A stretch of DNA of 31,264 nucleotides from Larix sibirica (lineage: Eukaryota > Streptophyta > Pinopsida > Pinales > Pinaceae), in NCBI GenBank assembly GCA_004151065.3, contig NWUY0304654057.1:1-31264 (forward strand). Reading direction: 5' to 3'. A program made the translations under genes and the position numbers. The notes under the pieces are model-generated. The model saw nothing but the letters and a program-made list of their open reading frames with translations, did not search any database and was not told where the DNA came from. Below, piece by piece: positions 23,761 to 31,264 of this stretch. Positions within the stretch are counted from its first letter, which is position 1. Each line of letters begins with the position of its first letter.

Positions 23761-24987
23761 CAACACCTGGGTAAACTATTTTCTATCGGAGACCTTCTGT
23801 AAATGACCACGTCTGAAAGTACTTGTTGATAGCCCCCATCAATAACATAGGTAGCAGACATACCTATAACATATACCCTCGAACTATACCTCTTACTAAC
23901 CTATTTTTCGACCTAGAATTATACCTTTATAGAACACCCCTAGAAACCTATACATCAACGACCCTATACCTCTACTTTATCTACAGCCCTAACAGTGGAC
24001 TTTGAACCTATCTACCTGTCCTGCTCAAAGTAGAATCTTTTCAGAAGGTAAACTCACTTGGTTTCTTTCCAGTTTCATTGACCTAACTAACTCACTATAG
24101 TGAGGTATCCATCCTTCAGAGACCCAATTGAATTTATTGGCCTGTCCTCTGCTAACATAGGGTCCCTCAGTAGTCCACGAGTTTACTACAACCGTGTTCT
24201 GGTTTCAATCCTCCCATCCATATTAGTCCCTACCAAAGGTAAAGGATGCAAAGGAGGAGCACCGGGGGTCCAGTGATGAAAGAAGAGGAGTTCCGCCCTA
24301 ACGTCATATCTTCCTGCCTAGCTGGAAAGGCAATTGATTTATCCACCGAACAACCAGCTGGAGATGGAGCATCCAGTCTTACTTTTACTCCTGCCCGCAT
24401 CCCTGGTTCAGTATGTACAGTGGTAGAGATAAGGAGGACCAACGAGCGAGATGGAAATTAGGGCCCCAGGCAGAACATTCAGAGAGGGCCGGGGAGGCAA
24501 TAAAGTTTCTATCTAAGCCCATGCGCCCATCCGAGCTACCGTGGAAAATAAAGGAAAGGTGGCTCAACGGCATCTGCATAAGGAGGGGAGTTATATAAAT
24601 TCCTATTGTTTCCGATTCTAGTTGGAGAAGATTGGCTGGTGCTCCATAGCCAACTTCGTTAATCTAACCGGATCATTCTTTATATATATACTTGCACCCT
24701 CGTGTTTAAGGAGTGGGCAGGGTTTACGGAATGCCCCAGACAATAGAAGTTCACATCACTGGCTGTCCGATAGGATATGTCCCCCGTCACAGGATACCCG
24801 TCGTTAAACAACCATACCCCGTATACACTGTAACCCTACCTTGTTCAAACACCATACCTGAGAGAGAAGGACCCAATCGTTACGCAGTGAAAACACTTTA
24901 AGTCCAAAGTGAAACCTATATTTTCATATCTTTTCAATTTGAACATTTCACTTCAGTGGGAACATGCCTCCCCGTGGGAGTCTGCTT
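23761..24987. other. Anonymous stretch, partly C/T/A-rich with ACCTATA words
   Basis: From 23820 to 24010 the word CTATACC/ACCTATA recurs (for example near 23868, 23886, 23923, 23948 and 23962), which makes a short degenerate array with few G on the plus strand. The remainder, to 24987, has overlapping open frames of 60-71 codons on both strands (24230-24600), none with a recognisable domain. I see no gene. Confidence 0.5.
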
Positions 24988-25110
24988 GCGGTAGCAACCC
25001 TAATTCCTAATATAAATCCTTTCGCGGTAGTGATTCTAATTCCTCCTCATAATGCAAGCGGTAGCAATCATAAAATGGGGTGTGTGGAGACATATCATGG
25101 AGGGGTAGCA
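24988..25110. repeat. Short degenerate tandem repeat with GCGGTAGCAA core
   Basis: GCGGTAG begins at 24988, 25024 and 25058, so the unit is about 34-36 bases. The first two copies share TCTAATTCCT-like text after the core, and the third keeps GCGGTAGCAAT. Weaker GTAGCA words follow at about 25107, 25119 and 25173. Confidence 0.7.
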
Positions 25111-26989
25111 TAAACTCAGTAGCAACCTCGCATGTGCTGGGTATCCACTACTTTGCCTCAACTACTGGTAATTGAGTAGCATCATATAGAACCACCCTAT
25201 CAAGCTAGCAAAGGATAAAGTGTCTATCCTTCCTTCCAAGCCTCAGCAGGGGTCGAAGCATACTCGCTTATGGATCCTCGCTTATTGTACAAGCCTTATT
25301 TGACCGTGTATTGCATTTCGCTCTATCAATATAGAACCGGGGAGTTGGCTAGAAAGAAGCAGCAGGACACGCATAATTAGAGCAGCCAGCAGGATATGCC
25401 CCTTAGGAGAAGTGATCACCCTATTACCTTACCTCTCATATCACCTATCTCCACACCTCGTCTCAGAACCAGAATTGGACCCGGAACTTCTGAACAAACA
25501 ATGGATCACTCGCCCCATTTATCCAAAGTGTGGGAGAGCACCGCCTCCCTTCACTAGTTCAATAACCAAGCAAGTCTTTCCACTCAAAATTGAGCGTAAT
25601 AGCATATATAATGATGATACCTTCTTATCTGCTACTATTATGTAACCTTAATTGCTCCCGATTCTGTGTTTGGGCCAACGCGCTACTTACAGCCCACGCT
25701 GCTTTTGTCGCCAGGTTCAAACCATAAATGCTAATGCATGCTCTGCTTATTTGCAATGTATTCACGAAACTTAGTTATTTCGAGGCTCACTTTTGCTCTC
25801 TGGACGCTGACCTGTTTCTGAAAGGCGAAGGCCAGCATATGGAGTTATTCTCGGAGGATATCCCGGAGGATAAGAGCAAGTGGTGACCCATAAGTAGATG
25901 ATGCTAGGCCCCAAGATCCTTTGAAGAAACGCATATCAATGTATAAAATGTCACATTTTTAGGTAAAGTAAGACATAATAATTATTCTTCGCGTCGTTCA
26001 AATACAAACTTACTTAGATCTTGGATGCTTACCCACATAAATAGTGCATTTTGTACGAATCCTTTTCAAGCACCTTCCGTTAAATGCCATATTGTTTTGG
26101 ATCTTCTGAGCCAGTCGTGATAACCAGTTCGTTCAAATTGAACAAGCGTACTGATTGGTTGGCTACTGTGTAGCTCATTCTGTCCTTACATGTACTGATA
26201 AAATGCCTTTGCCCTGACATAAATGAAAAGTGTTAATTAATAATAATAATAATAATAAAGACTATTGATTTACCGTGCGCCTATAAAGGGGCATTTTTAC
26301 CCTCCCTTTATGATTGAAGCATAGCAAACATGTTGCAACGAATTGTAGTTCTTGATCGTCATTTTATCAGTACTCATGGGATGATATTTACCTTATCTAT
26401 TTTATCTTTACTAAAAGCTCCAGAGTATCTATTTGACTTGCCTGGATGAAACTGCAAATAAAAATGGTATGTTGGATATAGCTGCATGCAAAAGCGACAT
26501 AACCCCGACTCGATTATATAGAAAAGAGGTGCGGGATATGGATGGATAAACATTGAAATGAGGTCGAGGCATCATAAGCTAACCATATCTACGTCCTGCT
26601 ATACCAGCATCTCGGAGTCCCTGGCCATGAACTAAGTGGAGTTAGCTCTAGTTCTAGTTGTCTTATTTGAGGTTTTGGCTAAATGAAACCTCGTTCTGAT
26701 TGAGTCGGATACCAAACTAGACCGAGATCTAAAAATGATATTATTGTGAAGATACCATACCCTTTGAGTTTGTTTATCTCTGCCTCTGCTAACTTGAACT
26801 CACATATAGAAGTGGTATACCTAATTCACTAGTGGAGCTCTACTCTGCTTGCTGTAAGCAGGTATCCATCTCCATGACACTTGAACTTGATCTATACTTG
26901 GTTCACATACAATATGGACATATATAAGGGCATATCTAACTAAGTTTCAATTACCCCCTCCTTATAAAGCTTCAGTAGGAGTCACTTGT
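25111..26989. other. Anonymous non-coding stretch
   Basis: No gene, RNA or element domain recognised. The 77-codon open frame at 25412-25645 has no motif. GGAGGATATCCCGGAGGATAA (as two GGAGGATA words) lies near 25854. A TAA microsatellite is listed separately. The part from 26500 to 26900 has mixed composition and resembles nothing I can name. Confidence 0.5.
26238..26259 (+). repeat. TAA microsatellite
   Basis: Seven uninterrupted AAT/TAA triplets follow TTAATT, and the run ends at AAAGAC. Confidence 0.85.
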
Positions 26990-28660
26990 CCTAAGACTAG
27001 CCCCACCTTAATAGAATATCTTTCTTAGTCCATCACTGAGTCCATACCGTCATCAACTGTACCGTCATCAACTGTAGAGTTCAAGCCTTATACTCCTAAG
27101 GCCTACAACTTCTGGTACTAGCCTTTAGAGACAAGCCCGTCTTTACAGTAAGCCCCCATTGGGTGTAAGCCTAAATAAGCCCCAGCAGAGTGCTTGGAAA
27201 CAAGACAACCCCACTAGTCTGTAAGTATGAACTGGATTATTAGTATTAGCCTATTTGAACTTACTAGTATACCCTTACCCTATGTATGAAATAATGCCTT
27301 AAGCCGATGAACTAACCAGTCTAGTTGAGACTGACCAATCTGTGGGAGCTTTGGAGAGTAAGAAGATATAATCGTAGAGAAAGAGATCTTTGTAAACTAG
27401 CCTTATAGACTGTCTTAGTGCACTTTGATCTGTTTGAATACCGTATTAAGCGAGAGTGAAAGCCCTACGAACTACTGGACTGGAAGTCTTAGCCCTAATG
27501 ACTTCCCTATGGACACTGCCTATTGGACTACTGTTGACCTAGGTCCCCTATGTGGATGGAATGCCGCCTTAAGCGCCCCAGTAGTGCCAGAGAAAAAAAG
27601 CCTTTAATAGGAAGTTTTGCCTATTGGAATGAAGATTGTCTTAAGCAGCTGTAGAGTTCCTATTGGACTGACTAGCTTCTTTATTAGCCCTATGGACTGT
27701 CCTATGACACTTTATTTATATCTCTTACTTGCCTGGAATAGCCTTAGTCACCATTCTGTGTGAGCTTCGGATAGGAAGAGCTCTGTAGTCTATTGTGGAG
27801 TTATTGGAGAGGAAGAGTCAGCGCTTACTGGAGCCCTCCCTATGAACAACACTTGCTTCATTAATTGCTTAGTTGGGACTGCTATCCGACTTCTCTTTCC
27901 GGACGGGATCAACCAAACAACCCAGACTTTCCACTTAATGCGCCCAACAACACTTGCTTCAACCAGGAATAGGAGGTTCTTTAAGCACTTACACAACCTT
28001 ATTTACCCAAAAGTTTTGATTCTGGTGGGGGAGGCTTTTACTCTTACAGCTTGCTCACCTATAGACCTAGGCTATTTGGATTCATGAGGCGCTTAGGAGG
28101 TATCGCTAGGAACCCTTTATTATCTGGGCGGGATGGCATGACATGAAACATACTGCTGAAGTGTTTACTAACATATGCCCTATAACACTTGGAGGAATTA
28201 AGCGCTTAGGCAAGGTACGGTAAAGCTACCCGAGCAGAATGAATGGCATGGCATGATACAACAACCTTACCCCCCTTATGTATGTGTTGACGAACTACCT
28301 GTACACCTTAAGAGCTATATCCCTAGAACACTTCCTGAATGAAGCGCTTAAGAGGTACCGCTATTAAACCTTATCTTATAAAAGCATACGCAGGTATCAG
28401 GACGGGTTCATACAAACAACTTACCCTAGCATACTTTTCATGTGCATCAGCTAAGAATGCTTCGTATGGATGGATGGAGAGGAGAGGCATGTATCTAGTT
28501 ATTCGCCCTTTAACCCTTGCCCTTACCGATTATGCGTTACCATACCAACCTATTCACCACTGGAAGACCTATAAATCTTACCCTATACCACTGAATGAAG
28601 CGCTCAGGAGGGACTGCTAGATACCCGGCATGGCATAGCATAGAATAGCATAACCACCTT
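26990..28660. repeat. Degenerate repeat array with GCGCTTAGGAGGTA core
   Basis: The right part (28089-28620) holds four decayed copies whose core starts at 28089, 28202, 28344 and 28600. In the best copies CCTATACCACT (or CCTAGAACACTT) precedes GAATGAAGCGCTYAGGAGG and a GCTAGATAC or CGCTA tail follows. GGCATGGCATGA-like words lie between cores (28135, 28247, 28630). The left part (26990-27760) repeats AGCCCTATGGACTG, CTATTGGACT and CTTAAGC words. Spacings of 113, 142 and 256 bases show an irregular unit. The perfect 15-base duplication at 27046 lies inside it. Open frames at 27842-28087 and 28339-28620 cross unit borders and match no family. Confidence 0.7.
27046..27075 (+). repeat. 15-bp perfect tandem duplication
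   Basis: ACCGTCATCAACTGT occurs twice head to tail (27046-27060 and 27061-27075) without mismatch, so it is a recent local event. Confidence 0.9.
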
Positions 28661-28742
28661 ACCCGTATTTCGGGCGAACGAACACACTAGGAACTCCTAC
28701 GTCTTAGATAGATAGCGCCAGTCAGTTATTGACTTAATTACC

Positions 28743-30010
28743 TTCAACTGCAGATGGAACTTTTATGGCAAATGAGACTGGGAATCCAGTTTCAACTTAT
28801 ACTAGGAATGCTGAGGCTACTTCCGGTTCGACTGATGATGTGGGGAATCATGACGCTGGGAAAACGCTGTTGGTCGTAGTGCTGCTCTTGCCTCTGCTGC
28901 ATGCTCTGTTGCTGTTGGTGCTCGAACTTCAATTTAGTAAACTAACTGCTATGCTACTGTTGTCTCTGCTTCTTGCTTGGTGGAGTCTTGCTTTATCTCT
29001 CCTTACTGCTTTGGTTCAACTGTTGACACTGGGAATGCTCTCGGAACTGCTTCTGGAAATAATTATTATTATGGTAGGTGGTACTGCTCTTGGGAATGAT
29101 CCTGGTTAAACTGTTGGAAAGAATCCTGATAATGCTGCTCTTTCTGCTTATTCAAGTGCTGATGGAAATGCTTCTTATACTGCTGCTTATGGGAATGCTT
29201 ATGGAACTGAGGACCCTGGAAATGCTGGCCGGGTTGCTGCCCGTTCAACTGCTGATGGAACTATTCCTTCTTCTGCTTATTGAAATGCTATGGCAAATGA
29301 GGCTGGGAAATATGCTGGTGAGACTGGTGCTTCTGGCGCTGGTGCGGCTGGGGATGATGCTTTAACTGGTTGAAATGTTGGTGAAACTGATGTTTCTTGT
29401 TTTGAGGCTGCTTTTGCTGCTTGGGCTAGGAACTCCTTTTTCTGCTCGGAGTGGAGCCGGTTTAACTGCTGGGAATGAGGCTTGGCCTGATTATTTCCTT
29501 CAACTTATGCTGGAAATGACCCTAGTAATTTTGCTATTGAAACTGATGATGCTGATGGTGATGCTGGTGCGGCTGGGCGCCTACTCTCCTTTGATGCCCC
29601 GGGAACTGGTTCTGCTTGGACTGCTGATCCTTCGACTGATTATGCAAATGCGGATGGAACTGAGGAAGCTGGTTATGCCCGTTCAACTGTTGATTGAACC
29701 GGTGCTGCTAAAAATTCTCCTGGGAATCCTTTTGCTTATGGAGATGCTCCGGGAACTGGTAATCCTGGTAATCCTGGTTAAACTGTTGACGCTCCAACTT
29801 CTGATTGAAATGCTTGTTAAACTGGTGCTTATGGGGATGCTTATGGGGCTGGGAATGACCAAATAACCCTTTTCAACTGATCCTGCTGGTTTGACGACTA
29901 CTGCTGCTTGAAATGATCCTGGGAAGAATGCCCCTTCAAATGAGACCCTGGTAATGCTGTTCTTAGAACTGCTGCTGATGGTGGGAATGCTTGTTCTGGT
30001 ACTAAGACTA
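28743..30010 (+). pseudogene. Codon-phased degenerate repeat, possible broken repeat protein
   Basis: The plus strand is G/T-rich and repeats words such as GGAATGCT, GATGGAAC, CTTATGG and TTCAACTG. The last (TTCRACT) starts at 28743, 28827, 29244, 29499, 29631 and 29682, all in the same phase of three, while 29015 and 29872 are out of phase. In that one phase the text reads STADGTFMANETGNP at 28744, then PDNAALSAY, YGNAYGTEDPGNAGR, RSTADGT, NAMANEAGKYAGETG, PSTYAGNDPSNF, DYANADGTEE, YARSTVD and AYGDAYGAGND. So it is an Asn/Gly/Ala/Ser/Thr/Asp-rich, low-hydrophobicity repeat broken by stops (TGGAA changed to TGAAA type) and by frame-shifted islands at 28862-29110 and 29425-29495. Leucine-rich open frames called in the other phase are shadows. 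Either a repeat protein decayed, or a triplet-type DNA repeat grew by three-base steps. No family is recognised. Confidence 0.5.
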
Positions 30011-30349
30011 ACCAAATAACTGTGTTAACTGATATTATCATCGTTTTTCTAGACAAGGCAAAAAGGTGGGGTTTCAAACGCTTATCCCCGTTGTAAGTCA
30101 AAACAATGCACTTCAAAAGTATGAAGGCACTATTGTTATCTTCCCCAGAGCAAGGGCACAACCCCAAAAACATAAGAAGGTCTTCCTCCCCAGTGTGAAG
30201 AAGTGTACCCCTTTGCTGCGTTTGCTCTGACCCCCAAGGCAGGGATTTCCATTGTAGGTATAATACTTTTTAGGGGTGCATTGAGGTGGGAATCTACTTT
30301 GTGACTTATGCACTAAGCCTTCAGATAACCTACGCCTTGAGAACCTACT
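30011..30349. other. Spacer between two repeat arrays
   Basis: No gene is seen. Minus-strand open frames at 29898-30173 and 30113-30358 overlap and have no domain. The repeat words of both neighbours are absent here. Confidence 0.45.
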
Positions 30350-30640
30350 GAATGCCATACATACTGCCTCTTAACAAACCTATATTTCCCAACCAGCTGA
30401 CTTACCCTTTACCTATAATAACACCTTGCCTTACTTTTCCCTCCTTGACTTATGTGACCCTGCCTTTCGATTTGACTCTGAAACCTATGCAGAATACCTA
30501 TTGTAAACTTACTTACACTATGATGCCTCAGACCTATGAAATCTGAACTTGCCAAACTACCCTTATGAACCTGCCGAACTACTCTTACCTTATGACTCTT
30601 GCCTTATGACCCAACCTTGCCTGAGGACCCCTTACCCTTT
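30350..30640. repeat. C/T-rich degenerate short repeat (CCTTATGA words)
   Basis: CCTTATGA occurs at about 30559, 30587 and 30602, with the variants GACCTATGA, ACTTATGTGACC and ACTATGATG earlier. CTTGCC and CCTGCC words alternate with them. G is rare on the plus strand. The unit seems to be about 14-28 bases and irregular. The 64-codon open frame at 30352-30546 reflects the repeat and is not considered a gene. Confidence 0.6.
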
Positions 30641-31023
30641 ATGTGGAGTCATGAGCGTTAGCAATTAATCTGTTAGTTTATTATACTGCTGGAATTATGA
30701 CTAAGAATACTGCCAGGAAGATAAAGAGTGGGTTTCAATAGAGACTTCAGTAGTTGTAGCGCTATTGCTGGTAATAACACTTATAAAAAGGATAACAAGG
30801 AACGTGGGTAAGACCATGGGGAGACGAACAGTATAGGATAAACGGTATGGGAACATGTCACAAATACACCTAACTGTACGGTACGGAACCTTGTGACGAG
30901 GCCAGTTCCAATAAACTAACAACAATAATACCACTAATCCCACTAACAAAAGCGAATAATGCATTATAATGTAGATCATAACAAACCAAACCCAGTCTGC
31001 TACTGGCTTTTTATAGAAGACCT
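30641..31023. other. Anonymous stretch upstream of a gypsy protease remnant
   Basis: The only notable frame is 30979-30701 on the minus strand (92 codons) with two hydrophobic segments (about residues 7-24 and 60-72) that could span a membrane. It has no family signature, no supporting context, and lies in AT-rich DNA where such frames arise by chance, so I do not call it a gene. The last bases may be unrecognisable continuation of the element to the right. Confidence 0.4.
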
Positions 31024-31264
31024 AGTTAACCTTTTGGGATTCTTCTTCAGTTTTCTATTTCATTAGGTGGGAAGACGGTATGCATTGATGTTATAGTGAT
31101 GGATGGCCCATTGGACTTCAATATTCTCCTGGGGTGTTAAAACATTTATGCTATGAATGCTGTGGTGTCTACACTCTTTCGTGTGATGCATTTTCCTCAC
31201 AACGAAAGAATCGTTACTATTGATCAGCTCGCAGGTGATAATATCGATCTTTTATGACTTAAAA
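31024..31264 (+). pseudogene. Gypsy protease remnant, cut by the window end (Tat/Athila-like)
   Basis: In one plus-strand frame the text reads FGIL, LGGKTVCIDVIVMDGPLDFN, ILLGC, a stop at 31138-31140, then IYAMNAVVSTLFRVMHFPHN and RIVTIDQLAGDN. In plant Tat/Athila-like elements the protease region carries this order: G-I-L, a GGK-x-V segment, D-x-P-L-D-Y/F-N-x-LLGR, Y-A-M-x-AV-S/A-x-x-F-R, and FPH-x-x-x-I-x-T-x-DQL. The upstream active-site DSG is not visible. The frame is unusually well kept, with a single stop before a terminal one at 31256-31258, so this copy is less decayed than the others. It is the only element on the plus strand. RT would be expected just past the window's right end. 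Confidence 0.8.

Noticed and set aside
28765-29866. Leucine-rich open frames (114, 95 and 163 codons) on the plus strand
   Set aside because: Mostly read the CTG/CTT-rich shifted phase of a repeat array; the composition is low-complexity leucine without domain structure, and the phase conserved between repeat copies is a different one. Only the first 30 or so codons from 28765 are in the conserved phase.
29683-30015. Ser/Ile/Arg-rich 110-codon open frame on the minus strand
   Set aside because: It is the antisense shadow of the same repeat array and has no independent support.
30701-30979. 92-codon minus-strand frame with two hydrophobic segments as a membrane protein
   Set aside because: No family signature, start context or neighbour supports it, and AT-rich DNA easily gives hydrophobic frames.

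Overview
The window looks like gene-poor, non-coding DNA from a land plant, most likely a seed plant. The support is the remains of at least three plant-type Ty3/gypsy LTR retrotransposons, read from protein-level similarity on both strands. They are of the Tat/Athila-like and chromovirus-like kinds. No bacterial gene organisation, operon or Shine-Dalgarno-spaced ORF is visible. The mix of decayed nuclear-type retroelements with long stretches of anonymous, repeat-derived DNA would fit a very large, expanded mitochondrial genome such as those of conifers, or a nuclear intergenic region. I recognise no mitochondrial, plastid or nuclear host gene, tRNA or rRNA, so the compartment is inference only.

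Layout: 1-1317 is anonymous sequence that begins where a decayed gypsy Pol ends. 1318-1650 (-) is the C-terminal end of that Pol (integrase tail). 1651-3240 is anonymous, with small hairpins. 3240-11480 is an AT-rich block of about 8.2 kb made of endlessly recombined short words (ACTAGTA, AAGCTTA, GATTAC, GGAATC) without a fixed period. 11481-12920 is anonymous. 12925-15640 (-) is a decayed Tat/Athila-like element (integrase, RNase H, RT, then a gag-like piece) with many stops and frameshifts. 15641-17300 is anonymous. 17320-19400 (-) is a second, chromovirus-like element in gag - protease - RT order, also dead. 19405-22320 is anonymous with small duplications. 22330-23760 and 26990-28660 are two degenerate repeat arrays that share a recognisable core (around GCGCTTAGGAGGTA) although 4-5 kb apart. 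28743-30010 is a G/T-rich degenerate array with a striking three-base phase that reads as a broken Ser-Thr/Asn/Gly/Ala-rich repeat protein. 30350-30640 is a C/T-rich short-word array. 31024-31264 (+) is the start of a further gypsy remnant (protease), cut by the window end.

Nothing here is likely to work together as a functional gene system. The coherent story is retroelement decay plus repeated birth and erosion of local low-complexity repeat arrays, each with its own vocabulary. The most unusual items are the 8-kb word-salad array, the repeat family shared by two arrays, and the codon-phased array at 28.7-30.0 kb.
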